From Oxalobacteraceae bacterium (lineage in GTDB: Bacteria; Pseudomonadota; Gammaproteobacteria; Burkholderiales; Burkholderiaceae_D): a DNA stretch of 35,938 bases. How positions within the stretch are numbered: the stretch's first letter is position 1; every line of letters begins with the position of its first letter. Positions 1 through 7,798 of the stretch are shown one piece after another. Under the pieces are notes generated by a model, which saw nothing but the letters and a program-made list of their open reading frames with translations, had not been told where the DNA came from and searched no databases. The stretch is from NCBI GenBank assembly GCA_003537575.1, contig DPRS01000027.1:59368-95305 (forward strand). Reading direction: 5' to 3'. The position numbers were made by a program, and so were the translations under genes.

Positions 1-190
1 TGATCTGCAGCAGGATGCTGCGCGTCAGGTCTTCACTGGTCTTGGCGTCGACCACGGCAAAGTTCTCGTTGTCGAGCACCAGCTGCTTTACATCGCTCAG
101 GGTGATGTACGAGCTCGTTTGGGTGTCGTAAAGACGACGGTTCGGGTATTTCTTGATCAAACGTTCAGAACTTTTTGGTCCGGTAGTCAT
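1..190 (-). CDS. phaR: PHA synthesis repressor PhaR (N-terminal part, cut by window edge)
   Basis: The first 63 codons are visible, starting with ATG at 190. The reading contains the signature KKYPNRRLYDT near residues 13-23 and a following YITLSDVK segment, which is the PHB/PHA accumulation-regulator DNA-binding domain of PhaR. Family knowledge: PhaR senses polyhydroxyalkanoate granules and represses phasin genes and its own gene. It lies downstream of phaC on the same strand with 196 bases between them, a usual betaproteobacterial arrangement except that phaA and phaB are absent here. The C-terminal part lies outside the window. Confidence 0.93.
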   Translation of the reverse strand, partial: MTTGPKSSERLIKKYPNRRLYDTQTSSYITLSDVKQLVLDNENFAVVDAKTSEDLTRSILLQI

Positions 191-230
191 TGAACTTCCA
201 GTGTATTGCGCCGCAACGCATGTCGTGCCG

Positions 231-258
231 AAAAAAGGATGGCGCGTCCTAACGCGCC
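231..258 (-). terminator. Hairpin plus T-run in the phaC-phaR gap
   Basis: On the minus strand GGCGCGT (258-252 side, read as its complement) pairs with ACGCGCC (247-241 side) around a 4-base loop. After four bases comes a run of six T (236-231). This has the form of an intrinsic terminator for phaC transcripts, but it lies just downstream of the candidate phaR -10 box, so it would also be at the very 5' end of phaR mRNA. It may be an mRNA-stabilising stem or an attenuator instead. Confidence 0.45.
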
Positions 259-270
259 CCGAAGCTAATC

Positions 271-276
271 ATTATA
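271..276 (-). promoter_or_regulatory. Candidate -10 box of the phaR promoter
   Basis: Read on the minus strand this is a perfect TATAAT, about 80 bases upstream of the phaR ATG. No good -35 box lies at 17 bases; a TTGCGT sits at about 20 bases. Two copies of TTTACGC (294-300 and 315-321), 21 bases apart, lie just upstream and could be a regulator site. It is supported only by the -10 match. Confidence 0.4.
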
Positions 277-339
277 TTGCGATAAAACAAAGATTTACGC
301 AAATTTGACGAAATTTTACGCTGATTATTGCATCGCAGG

Positions 340-358
340 GGGACTTGTGCGAAGTCCC
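340..358 (-). terminator. Stem-loop just downstream of phaC
   Basis: GGGACTT (340-346) and AAGTCCC (352-358) form a 7-bp stem with a 5-base loop, 29 bases after the phaC stop codon. No T-run follows on the minus strand, so it may be an RNA-processing or 3'-stabilising stem rather than a true terminator. Confidence 0.35.
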
Positions 359-386
359 TCTTCTGTCCTTCAAGCCTAGCTATTCT

Positions 387-2096
387 TCAAGCCTTGGCTT
401 TCACATAACGGCCGGGCGCCGGTTCGATCGGCATGTAGGTCTCGTTGCCATATTGCGCCGGCGCCTTGACTTGCTTGCCGGCGTGTTTTTCAAGAAAATC
501 GGCCCATTCACCCCACCAGCTGCCCGGCTGCTCGGTGGCCGATTCGAGCCATGCTTCTGCATCGGTAAGCGGTTTGTCGCTGACCCAGTAGCTGCGTTTT
601 TTCTTGGCCGGCGGGTTGATGACGCCGGCGATATGGCCGGAAGCGCCGAGAACGAAACGGTTGCGTTCCGGCTTTTTCGGATTCAGCAGTCGCATGGAAG
701 CGAAGGCCGAGGTCCACGGCACGATATGGTCTTCGCGCGAGCCATAGATGAAGGTCGGAGCATCGATGGCGCCCAGATCGACCGCCTCGCCGGCAATTGT
801 CAAGGCGCCCGGCTGCTTCAGCTTGTTTTCCAGATAGGTGTTGCGCAGGTACCAGGCATACATCGGCCCGGCCATGTTGGTGCTGTCGGCGTTCCAGTAA
901 AGCAAGTCGAAGGGTGCAGGCGCTTCGCCCTTGAGATAATTTGCCTTGACGTAATTCCAGACCAGGTCGTTCGGGCGCAGGATGGAAAACACCGATGCCA
1001 TGTCGCGCCCCATCATCAGGCCGCCGCGGCCGAGGGTTTCCTCACGCATGCGCACATGGTTCTCGTCGATGAAGACATCGAGTATGCCGGTATCTTCGAA
1101 ATCCAGCAGTGCGGTCAGCAGGGTCAGGCTGGCGATGGGTTTTTCACCGCGCGCATACATGACCGCCAGCGCACTGGAAATCAGCGTGCCGCCGACGCAG
1201 AAGCCGAAGGCATTGATCTGTTTTTGCCCGGAGATTTTCTGCACGATATGGACAGCCTCGATCACGCCCTGATCGACGTAGTCATCCCAGGTGGTTTTCG
1301 CCATCGCGGCATCCGGATTGCGCCAGGACACCAGGAACACCGTATGGCCGAGTTCCACCAAATGGCGAACCACTGAATTCTGCGGCTGCAAATCGAGAAT
1401 GTAGTATTTGTTGATGCATGGCGGCACCAGCAACAAGGGCTTCTGGTAGACGGTCTCGGTCTGCGGCCGGTATTGAATCAGCTGAAACAGGTCGTTCTCG
1501 AATACCACTGCACCTTCGGTGGTGGCGAGATTCTTGCCGACCTCGAAGGCTGATTCATCGCTTTGCGATATGCGCCCCTTGCGCATGTCGGCCAGCAAAT
1601 GGTTGATTCCCTTGGTCAGGCTTTCGCCCTTGGTTTCAATGACCTTCTTGTGCACTTCCGGATTGGTTGCAAAGAAATTGGCTGGCGACATGGCATCGAC
1701 AGTTTGCTGTACGGCAAATTGAATGCGCTGCTTGACTTTCGCAGGCGCCTGCACCGCATCGACCATCGATTGCAGAAAGCGGGCATTCAACAGATAAGCG
1801 GCCGCCGTGAAGGCGTGCAGCTTATTCGATTGCCATTCTTGCGACGCGAAACGGTTATCTTCCAGTACCGGCGTCTTGTCGGAAGCCAGTTCTTGCCAAA
1901 GCGATGTGAACTGTTTCAGGTAATCGCCCTGTAATTGCGCCATTACCATAGGATCGAACTTGACTTCGGCATCGCCGACCTTGAGGGCGAAGGCGTCAAG
2001 GCCGGTTTGTGCCGACTTGAGCAAATCCTGGAAGGCGCCGGGATCGGCGATTTGGGTCATCCACATGGTCGGATGCAATTGCAGTGGAATATTCAT
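387..2096 (-). CDS. phaC: Class I poly(3-hydroxyalkanoate) synthase PhaC
   Basis: PhaC polymerises (R)-3-hydroxyacyl-CoA into polyhydroxyalkanoate at the granule surface. From the ATG at 2096 the product has 569 residues, the usual class I length. It has the PhaC N-terminal domain followed by an alpha/beta-hydrolase fold. The lipase-like box FGFCVGG carries the catalytic Cys (about residue 300), followed by Asp in REDHIVPW (about 456) and His in GASGHIAG (about 488). The frame continues upstream to a TTG at 2114 that would add six residues; neither start has a strong Shine-Dalgarno sequence. It is read divergently from the small membrane gene at 2164, 67 bases away. No phaA or phaB follows, so thiolase and reductase must be encoded elsewhere. 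Confidence 0.96.
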   Translation of the reverse strand: MNIPLQLHPTMWMTQIADPGAFQDLLKSAQTGLDAFALKVGDAEVKFDPMVMAQLQGDYLKQFTSLWQELASDKTPVLEDNRFASQEWQSNKLHAFTAAAYLLNARFLQSMVDAVQAPAKVKQRIQFAVQQTVDAMSPANFFATNPEVHKKVIETKGESLTKGINHLLADMRKGRISQSDESAFEVGKNLATTEGAVVFENDLFQLIQYRPQTETVYQKPLLLVPPCINKYYILDLQPQNSVVRHLVELGHTVFLVSWRNPDAAMAKTTWDDYVDQGVIEAVHIVQKISGQKQINAFGFCVGGTLISSALAVMYARGEKPIASLTLLTALLDFEDTGILDVFIDENHVRMREETLGRGGLMMGRDMASVFSILRPNDLVWNYVKANYLKGEAPAPFDLLYWNADSTNMAGPMYAWYLRNTYLENKLKQPGALTIAGEAVDLGAIDAPTFIYGSREDHIVPWTSAFASMRLLNPKKPERNRFVLGASGHIAGVINPPAKKKRSYWVSDKPLTDAEAWLESATEQPGSWWGEWADFLEKHAGKQVKAPAQYGNETYMPIEPAPGRYVKAKA

Positions 2097-2163
2097 GGCT
2101 GTCGGCTGTGTCAATTTGCGGTATCGTTGGAATCTATTGATTGGAATACTTACGGATTTGCCT

Positions 2164-2367
2164 ATGCTGCTGATTATTGCGATTGCCTGGATTTACGTCG
2201 TATTGATGATGTCCATAACGGAACACTCAGTGATCGCAGGCATTATGACGTTTTTACTATATTGTGTGTTGCCGTTGGCAATTATTTTGTATTTACTTGC
2301 GACACCGCAACGTCGACGTCGACGCAAATCCGAAAACAGCGAATCAAGACCGCAGCCAGATCAGTGA
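2164..2367 (+). CDS. Small inner-membrane protein, 67 residues, unknown function
   Basis: An ATG at 2164 opens a 67-codon frame. The product begins MLLIIAIAWIYVVLMM, has a second hydrophobic stretch near residues 27-46, then a basic patch (QRRRRRK) and a polar tail. Two membrane segments followed by an arginine cluster suggest a small inner-membrane protein with a cytoplasmic C-terminus. The same frame runs further upstream, but the membrane-protein pattern starts at this ATG; a TTG two codons earlier is possible. Its last 24 bases overlap the 3' end of pgeF on the opposite strand. My impression that similar short proteins sit between pgeF and phaC in related Burkholderiales is from memory and unchecked. 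No function can be assigned. Confidence 0.7.
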   Translation: MLLIIAIAWIYVVLMMSITEHSVIAGIMTFLLYCVLPLAIILYLLATPQRRRRRKSENSESRPQPDQ

Positions 2368-3117
2368 AGCCATGCGTCCGGTGATGCCATCGCGCCGATA
2401 GGAATAGAACCGTTCCCGCTCGGTGACGGTGCAAAAGCCGCCGCCGGAAATCCGCTCGATCCCCTGGCGGCGCAAGACCAGCCGCGCCAGATGATAAATA
2501 TCGGCGAAATGCTTGCCGGGCGCCTTGATGTTCGGCACAAACGCGGCATCGGCTTCAGCGTCGACGGCGATAAATGCCTGCCTGACTTCTTCGCCGACCT
2601 CGAAGCGCGCCGGACCGATTGCCGGCCCCAGCCACGCGAGAATCTCGCCGGCACCAGTCGCGCGCATGGCGGCGACGGTGTTTTCAAGCACGCCGGCCGC
2701 CAGTCCGCGCCAGCCGGCATGGGCCGCGCCCACCACGCGACCAGGCGCATCGCAAAATAATACCGGCAGGCAATCAGCCGTCATGATGGCGCACACGCTT
2801 CCGGGCGTGCTGGCGATGCTGGCATCAGCCGCTGGCGCGCCATGCACATCGACGGCATCGAGCACGGCAGTGCCATGCACCTGGGTCAGCCAGGCCGGTT
2901 CGGCTGGCAGCAAGGCGCGCAGGATGGCGCGGTTTTGCGCCACCGCGTCTGGAGCGTCGCCGACATGGACGCCGAGATTCAGCCCGCCACCACCGTCGCC
3001 GTCGTCATACGGCGCCCGGCTGACGCCGCCGCCGCGCAGGGTGGATAGCGCGCCGACGTTCGACGGCAGGTCCGGCCAGTCCGGCAGCAGCACGGCAGGC
3101 GCAGCAGCCGGAGTCAT
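2344..3117 (-). CDS. pgeF: Laccase-domain multicopper purine nucleoside phosphorylase / peptidoglycan editing factor PgeF (YfiH family)
   Basis: The 257-residue product belongs to the Cu-oxidase_4 (YfiH/DUF152) family. Conserved metal-site residues are visible: His81 in TQVHGTAVL, Cys116 in MTADCLPVLFCD and His133 in GAAHAGWRGLA. E. coli YfiH/PgeF removes wrongly incorporated L-Ser from UDP-MurNAc during peptidoglycan synthesis; other members act on adenosine or polyphenols. The ATG at 3117 overlaps the rluD stop codon as ATGA, which fixes the start and implies translational coupling, even though the open frame extends further upstream into rluD. The 3' end overlaps the convergent small membrane gene by 24 bases. 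Confidence 0.93.
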   Translation of the reverse strand: MTPAAAPAVLLPDWPDLPSNVGALSTLRGGGVSRAPYDDGDGGGGLNLGVHVGDAPDAVAQNRAILRALLPAEPAWLTQVHGTAVLDAVDVHGAPAADASIASTPGSVCAIMTADCLPVLFCDAPGRVVGAAHAGWRGLAAGVLENTVAAMRATGAGEILAWLGPAIGPARFEVGEEVRQAFIAVDAEADAAFVPNIKAPGKHFADIYHLARLVLRRQGIERISGGGFCTVTERERFYSYRRDGITGRMASLIWLRS

Positions 3118-4154
3118 TCCGGCAGGCCGATGCCGGCGCGTTCCAGCAAGGCGGCGAAATCGGCTGCCAGCGGCACGCTCCATTCGCAAGCCTGGCCGCT
3201 TTGCGGGTGGTTCAAGCCCAGGCGGCAGGCCTGCAGAGCCTGGCGCGGGAATGCCGACGCCAGATGGGCCTTGCCATATAGCGGGTCGCCCACCAGGGCA
3301 AAGCCGAGCGATTGCATGTGCACGCGAATCTGGTGGGTGCGCCCGGTTTCGAGGCGGCAGCGCACCAGGCTGACGGCGCGACCGTCGAGCGCGCCGGTGG
3401 CGACACGCTCGAAATGGGTCAGCGCCGGCTTGGCGCTCGGGCTTTCGCTGACCGCCATCTTCAGGCGGTCGCGCGCATGGCGGCCGATGGCGGATTCGAT
3501 CCTGCCGCGCGCCACCGGCGTGCCCCACACCAGCGCCAGGTATTCGCGCTTGACGCTGCGCGCCTGCAGCTGGCGCACCAGGTCGGTGTGCGCTTCGAGG
3601 GTCTTGGCGACCACCATCAGGCCGCTGGTATCCTTGTCCAGCCGGTGCACGATGCCGGCGCGCGGCACGCCGGCCAGCGCCGGCAGGTGGTGCAGCAAGC
3701 CGTTCAGCAGGGTGCCGGACCAGTTGCCGGCGGCCGGATGCACCACCAGGCCAGCCGGCTTGTTGAGCACCAGGATGGCCTCATCTTCATGCACGACAGG
3801 CAAATCCATCGCTTCCGGGGTGAAAGCCTTGTCTTCGGCGGCCGGCTGCGGATGCACCAGCACGGTCTCATCGCCCAATACCGTCGTTTTGGCCCTGGCC
3901 GGCTGGCCGTCCAGGCTGACGTGGCCGTCTTCGATCCATTGCTGCAGGCGGCTGCGCGAATATTGCGGCAGCAATTTCGACAAGACTTTGTCCAGGCGCT
4001 CGCCGCCGGCATCCACGCTCAGGCGCAGTTCGATCGGCGCGCTTTCCACGCCCTCCGCGCCCTCCTCGCCTTCGCCCTGGTAATCCTCGGGTTCGTCGTC
4101 ATGCAAAATTTCGGCCGGTTCCGGCGTTACGGGTAATCTCACGGTAAATCCCAT
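3114..4154 (-). CDS. rluD: 23S rRNA pseudouridine synthase RluD
   Basis: The 346-residue product has an acidic N-terminal extension (residues 15-37), an S4 RNA-binding domain (about 45-105, with SRSRLQQWIEDGHV) and a RluA-type pseudouridine synthase domain. The catalytic motif HRLDKDTSGLMV places the catalytic Asp at about residue 173; GRTHQIRVHM and GDPLYG are further family motifs. RluD makes the pseudouridines at 1911, 1915 and 1917 in helix 69 of 23S rRNA. It is read divergently from bamD, with only 41 bases between the starts, and is ATGA-coupled to pgeF downstream. Pairing with bamD is common in proteobacteria. Confidence 0.94.
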   Translation of the reverse strand: MGFTVRLPVTPEPAEILHDDEPEDYQGEGEEGAEGVESAPIELRLSVDAGGERLDKVLSKLLPQYSRSRLQQWIEDGHVSLDGQPARAKTTVLGDETVLVHPQPAAEDKAFTPEAMDLPVVHEDEAILVLNKPAGLVVHPAAGNWSGTLLNGLLHHLPALAGVPRAGIVHRLDKDTSGLMVVAKTLEAHTDLVRQLQARSVKREYLALVWGTPVARGRIESAIGRHARDRLKMAVSESPSAKPALTHFERVATGALDGRAVSLVRCRLETGRTHQIRVHMQSLGFALVGDPLYGKAHLASAFPRQALQACRLGLNHPQSGQACEWSVPLAADFAALLERAGIGLPE

Positions 4155-4158
4155 CGGC

Positions 4159-4164
4159 TATAAT
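4159..4164 (+). promoter_or_regulatory. Candidate -10 box of the bamD promoter
   Basis: A perfect TATAAT lies 31 bases upstream of the bamD ATG in the 41-base divergent gap. No convincing -35 box is seen at the right distance, so this remains a motif match only. Confidence 0.35.
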
Positions 4165-4195
4165 CCGCCTATTGTCCAATTTGTAGCACATACAC

Positions 4196-4993
4196 ATGCA
4201 AAGAAAATTTCTGAATGCGGCGACCCTTGCCCTGGTTTTGCTGGTGTCCGCCTGCAGCTGGCTGCCGGAACAAATCGACGAGACCAAGGGCTGGTCAGCC
4301 GGCCGATTATACTCGGAGGCGCAAACGGATATCGCCTCCGGCAACTACGACAACGCCATCAAGAACCTGGAAAGGCTGGAGTCGCGCTATCCTTTCGGCA
4401 CCTATGCGCAACAGGCGCAAATGGATATCGCCTATGTTTATTATCGCCAGGGCGAGCAGGCGCAGGCGCTGGCGGCGACGGAACGCTTCATTAAGCTGCA
4501 CCCGAATCACCCCAACGTCGATTACATCTACTACCTGCGCGGCCTGATCAACTTCAACGACAAGCTGAGCCTGTTCAACTTCCTGTCGCGCCAGGACCCG
4601 AGCGAGCGTGACCCGAAAGCGGCGCGCGAAGCCTTCGAGGCGTTCAAGCAATTGACCAACCGCTTCCCGGACAGCAAGTATGCCCCGGACGCACACGACC
4701 GCATGCGCTATCTCGTCAATGCGATGGCCACCTATGAAGTCAATGTAGCCAATTATTATTATCGCCGCGGCGCCTATCTGGCCGCCGCCAACCGGGCACA
4801 GATCACGGTGCGCCAGTATCCCGACACGCCGCCAGCCGAGGAAGCGCTGTTCATCATGACGCGCTCCTACGATGCTCTCGGACTGGACGTGCTGCGCGAC
4901 GATGCCGAGCGGGTGCTGAAGCTGAACTACCCGAACAGCGATTTCCTGCGCGGCGGCCGCGTCAAGTCCAAGTCGTGGTGGAACGTGTTCTGA
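4196..4993 (+). CDS. bamD: Outer membrane assembly lipoprotein BamD
   Basis: BamD is the essential lipoprotein partner of BamA in the complex that folds and inserts beta-barrel proteins into the outer membrane. The 265-residue product has a lipoprotein signal ending in the lipobox LVSAC, with Cys20 as the lipidated residue. TPR-like helices follow, including YNAIKNLERLESRYPFG-like and HPNVDYIYYLRGL segments typical of the YfiO/BamD family. The length is normal. It stands alone on the plus strand, divergent from rluD and followed at once by a strong hairpin terminator. Confidence 0.95.
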   Translation: MQRKFLNAATLALVLLVSACSWLPEQIDETKGWSAGRLYSEAQTDIASGNYDNAIKNLERLESRYPFGTYAQQAQMDIAYVYYRQGEQAQALAATERFIKLHPNHPNVDYIYYLRGLINFNDKLSLFNFLSRQDPSERDPKAAREAFEAFKQLTNRFPDSKYAPDAHDRMRYLVNAMATYEVNVANYYYRRGAYLAAANRAQITVRQYPDTPPAEEALFIMTRSYDALGLDVLRDDAERVLKLNYPNSDFLRGGRVKSKSWWNVF

Positions 4994-5021
4994 TTGCAGC
5001 GCGCTAGCACCGCCTTGTCCC

Positions 5022-5054
5022 AAGCCCCGCCCTTCAGCATGGCGGGGCTTTTTT
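5022..5054 (+). terminator. Intrinsic terminator after bamD
   Basis: AAGCCCCGCC (5022-5031) and GGCGGGGCTT (5041-5050) form a perfect 10-bp GC-rich stem with a 9-base loop, followed by TTTT. It lies 28 bases after the bamD stop. It also sits just past the stop of convergent yaaA and may serve both genes. Confidence 0.9.
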
Positions 5055-5055
5055 A

Positions 5056-5832
5056 TCAGGCTGCCAGCCGGCGCCGGAAAATCCAGTCATGTTCGCTGGA
5101 AGCGCCGGCATCGAAGCGGTAGCCTTCGCTGTCGAAGGCTTGCAGGCTGGCCGGACGGGTGATGCGGTTTTGCGCTGCGTAACGCGCCATCAGGCCGCGC
5201 GCCCGCTTGGCGTAGAAGGAAATGATCTTGTACTTGCCGTCTTTCCAGTCCTCGAACACCGGGGTGATGACCGGCGCGGACAGCAGCTTCGGTTTGACCG
5301 ACCTGAAATACTCTTCCGAAGCCAGGTTCACGAGGGCTTCGGCACGACGTTCGGCCAGGACCGCGTTCAGGCAGGTACTGATGCGCTCTCCCCAGTATGC
5401 GTACAGATCCTTGCCGGCCGCGGTCGCCAGGCGGGTGCCCATTTCCAGGCGATACGGCTGCATCAGGTCGAGCGGGCGCAAGACGCCGTACAGGCCGGAT
5501 AAAATGCGGACATGCGCCTGCACAAAGTCCAGTTCGGCAGGCGCCAGCGTCGATGCTTCCAGGCCTTCGTAGACATCGCCGTTGAACGCCAGCACCGCTT
5601 GCCTGGCGTTCTCGCGCGTGAATTGCGGCGACCAGGCGGCATAGCGGCCATGGTTCAGGGCCGCGAGCGGATCGGATATTTTCATCAGGCTGGCGATCTG
5701 TGCCGGCGACAGCTGGCGCAGGCGTTCGATCAGTTTGCCGGCTTCCGGGATGAACTGGGGCTGCGTACAGGTATCGGTGACGGCAGGCGTTTCAAAATCG
5801 AGGGACTTGGCGGGCGACAGGACAATCAGCAT
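5056..5832 (-). CDS. yaaA: Peroxide stress protein YaaA (UPF0246/DUF328)
   Basis: The 258-residue product starts MLIVLSPAKSLDFETP, the hallmark of the YaaA family. It also has FNGDVYEGL, LSGLYGVLRPLDLMQPY and a C-terminal ARGLMARYAAQNRI segment. E. coli YaaA is induced by OxyR, binds DNA and lowers intracellular iron during peroxide stress. Its length matches the family. It is convergent with bamD across a shared terminator and divergent from the PIN-domain gene, whose ATG is 32 bases away. No OxyR site was recognised by eye. Confidence 0.94.
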   Translation of the reverse strand: MLIVLSPAKSLDFETPAVTDTCTQPQFIPEAGKLIERLRQLSPAQIASLMKISDPLAALNHGRYAAWSPQFTRENARQAVLAFNGDVYEGLEASTLAPAELDFVQAHVRILSGLYGVLRPLDLMQPYRLEMGTRLATAAGKDLYAYWGERISTCLNAVLAERRAEALVNLASEEYFRSVKPKLLSAPVITPVFEDWKDGKYKIISFYAKRARGLMARYAAQNRITRPASLQAFDSEGYRFDAGASSEHDWIFRRRLAA

Positions 5833-5864
5833 TGAATCAGACTCTTTGAAAGCAAAACCCCGTA

Positions 5865-6305
5865 ATGATACCGAATCGCGTCGTTCTCGATACCAATGTC
5901 TGCCTGGATTTGTTTGTCTTCCGCGATCCGCGTTGGCATGCCCTGCTGACCGCCCTGCGGGACGGCAGCGTGCAGGCGGTCACGCGCGCCGACTGCCGGC
6001 GCGAATGGCAGATCGTGCTGGGCTACGCGCACCTGCGGCTGGACGACGGCGCCAGGGAGCGTTGCGAGGCGGACTTCGATGCCCTCATCCGCCTGCTGCC
6101 CGAGGATGAGCTGGCGCCGCTGGCGGAAATCCGCCTGCCGCTGTGCCGCGACCCGGACGACCAGAAATTTCTCGAACTGGCGCGCGACGCCCGTGCGCAT
6201 ACGCTCATCACCAAGGACAAGGCCCTGCTGAAGCTGGCCAGGAAAACGGCGAAGTCAGGCCTGTTCCATATCGTCGCACCGGACGCCTGGCCGCTGGCGG
6301 CATAG
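5865..6305 (+). CDS. PIN-domain protein, putative toxin-like RNase (solitary)
   Basis: The 146-residue product has the PIN fold pattern. VVLDTNVCLDLFV carries the first acidic residue (Asp9), Glu47 lies in RADCRREWQIVL, Asp96/98/99 in CRDPDDQKFLELA and Asp118 in LITKDKALL. It matches the family annotated as putative toxin-antitoxin component, PIN family. PIN toxins are metal-dependent RNases. No antitoxin-like small gene lies next to it: upstream is divergent yaaA, downstream an aminotransferase 97 bases away. It could therefore be an orphan or housekeeping PIN RNase, and toxin activity is not shown. Confidence 0.83.
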   Translation: MIPNRVVLDTNVCLDLFVFRDPRWHALLTALRDGSVQAVTRADCRREWQIVLGYAHLRLDDGARERCEADFDALIRLLPEDELAPLAEIRLPLCRDPDDQKFLELARDARAHTLITKDKALLKLARKTAKSGLFHIVAPDAWPLAA

Positions 6306-6402
6306 CAACCCCATCAACAGCGCGCCGGCAAAACGCTAGAATGGCGATATCCTCCTGCAACGCAATCTTTTAATCTTCTTCCTGCCCTATTGCCATAACG
6401 TC

Positions 6403-7635
6403 ATGAGCACATCAGCCTTGCCCGCGCAGCCTGCCACCCCGGACGCACACGCCATCGATGCCTCGCGCCCTGCCCCGCATCCTGCTCCCCGCCTTGCTTC
6501 GCGCCTGCCGAAGGTCGGCACCACCATCTTTTCCGTCATGTCGGCGCTCGCCGCCGAAAAGGGCGCGGTCAACCTGGGCCAGGGGTTTCCCGATTTCGAC
6601 TGCGATCCGGCGCTGGTCGATGCGGTTGCCGCCGCCATGCGCGCGGGTTTCAATCAGTATCCTCCGATGGCCGGCATTCCCTCCCTGCGCCAGGCGATCT
6701 CGTCCAAGATCGAGGCGCTGTACGGCCACCCGTATGACGCCGGCAGCGAGATCACCGTCACCGCCGGCGCCACCCAGGCGCTGCTGACGGCGATCCTGTG
6801 CTGCGTCCATCCGGGCGACGAAGTGATCGTCATCGAACCCGCCTACGACAGCTACGTGCCGGCGATCGAACTGGCCGGCGGCAGCGCCGTCGCGGTGCAG
6901 ATGGCTATCGGTCCGGATGGCTACCGCGTGCCCTGGGATGCAGTGGCCGCCGCCGTCACTTCCCGCACCCGGCTGATCATGGTCAATACGCCGCACAACC
7001 CGACCGGCTCGATCCTGCGCGCCGCCGATCTCGATGCGCTGGCGGAGATCGTGCGCGGCACCGATATCCTGGTGCTTTCCGACGAAGTCTACGAGCACAT
7101 GGTGTACGACGGCGTGCGCCATGAATCGCTGTGCCGCCACCCCGAACTTGCGCGGCGCGCCTTCATCGTATCGAGCTTCGGCAAGACTTACCACGTCACC
7201 GGCTGGAAGGTCGGCTATGTTGCCGCCCCCGCCGCGCTGACGGCGGAATTCCGCAAGGTCCACCAGTTCAATGTCTTCACCGTCAATACGCCAGCGCAGC
7301 ACGGGCTGGCGACCTACATGGCAGATCCGGTGCCTTACCTTGAATTGCCGGCGTTTTACCAGCGCAAGCGGGATTTGTTCCGCGAGGGCTTGAAAGACAC
7401 CCGCTTCAGGCTGCTGCCGGCCGAGGGCACTTATTTCCAGTGCGTCGATTACTCCGCCATCTCGGACCAAAGCGAGAGCGAATTCGCCCAATGGCTCACT
7501 GCCGAAATCGGCGTGGCGGCGATTCCGGTGTCGGCCTTTTACCAGGCGCCGCGTGAATCGGGGATCGTGCGCTTCTGTTTCGCAAAAAAGGACGAGACTC
7601 TGCGCGCCGCTCTGGCCAGGCTGGCGGCGCTGTAA
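6403..7635 (+). CDS. Methionine-type pyridoxal-phosphate aminotransferase (YbdL-like)
   Basis: The 410-residue product is a fold-type I class I/II aminotransferase. NLGQGFPDFD (about 57-66), NQYPPMAGIPSLR (84-96), NTPHNPTGS (195-203), SDEVYEH (226-232) and the PLP lysine in SSFGKTYHVTGWKVGY (Lys261) are visible; the substrate-carboxylate Arg is in GIVRFCFA near the C-terminus. The GIPSLR and GQGFPDFD wording is closest to YbdL methionine aminotransferase and related kynurenine-type enzymes; the exact substrate is inference. About 33 residues at the N-terminus are Ala/Pro-rich and probably disordered. A later start is possible, but no other ATG is clearly better. Confidence 0.88.
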   Translation: MSTSALPAQPATPDAHAIDASRPAPHPAPRLASRLPKVGTTIFSVMSALAAEKGAVNLGQGFPDFDCDPALVDAVAAAMRAGFNQYPPMAGIPSLRQAISSKIEALYGHPYDAGSEITVTAGATQALLTAILCCVHPGDEVIVIEPAYDSYVPAIELAGGSAVAVQMAIGPDGYRVPWDAVAAAVTSRTRLIMVNTPHNPTGSILRAADLDALAEIVRGTDILVLSDEVYEHMVYDGVRHESLCRHPELARRAFIVSSFGKTYHVTGWKVGYVAAPAALTAEFRKVHQFNVFTVNTPAQHGLATYMADPVPYLELPAFYQRKRDLFREGLKDTRFRLLPAEGTYFQCVDYSAISDQSESEFAQWLTAEIGVAAIPVSAFYQAPRESGIVRFCFAKKDETLRAALARLAAL

Positions 7636-7652
7636 AAAGGCAACGCTCCGTA

Positions 7653-7682
7653 TTGACAACAAGAACGAGAAAGGCATCTAAT
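7653..7682 (+). promoter_or_regulatory. Sigma-70-like promoter for the HD-GYP gene
   Basis: A perfect TTGACA (7653-7658) is followed after 18 bases by TCTAAT (7677-7682), five of six matches to TATAAT. Transcription would start near 7689, giving an untranslated leader of about 110 bases that contains a 10-base tandem repeat. Confidence 0.55.
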
Positions 7683-7694
7683 AGGCTGACAAGC

Positions 7695-7714
7695 AACGCC
7701 CGCGAACGCCCGCG
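7695..7714. repeat. Tandem 10-base repeat in the HD-GYP leader
   Basis: AACGCCCGCG occurs twice in direct succession (7695-7704 and 7705-7714), just downstream of the candidate promoter. The purpose is unknown; it could be a regulator site or a slippage product. Confidence 0.7.
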
Positions 7715-7798
7715 AAAACAGGCGCATGGCAGACTTCTGACGCAACATAAAATTAAAAGAAGCCGCCTGAGCATCCGGTAAATTTTCCAGGAAGAGAC

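Noticed and set aside
368..394. CTTCAAGCCT present twice around the phaC stop codon
   Set aside because: A short repeat that overlaps coding sequence; no sign of a mobile element or a site with known use.
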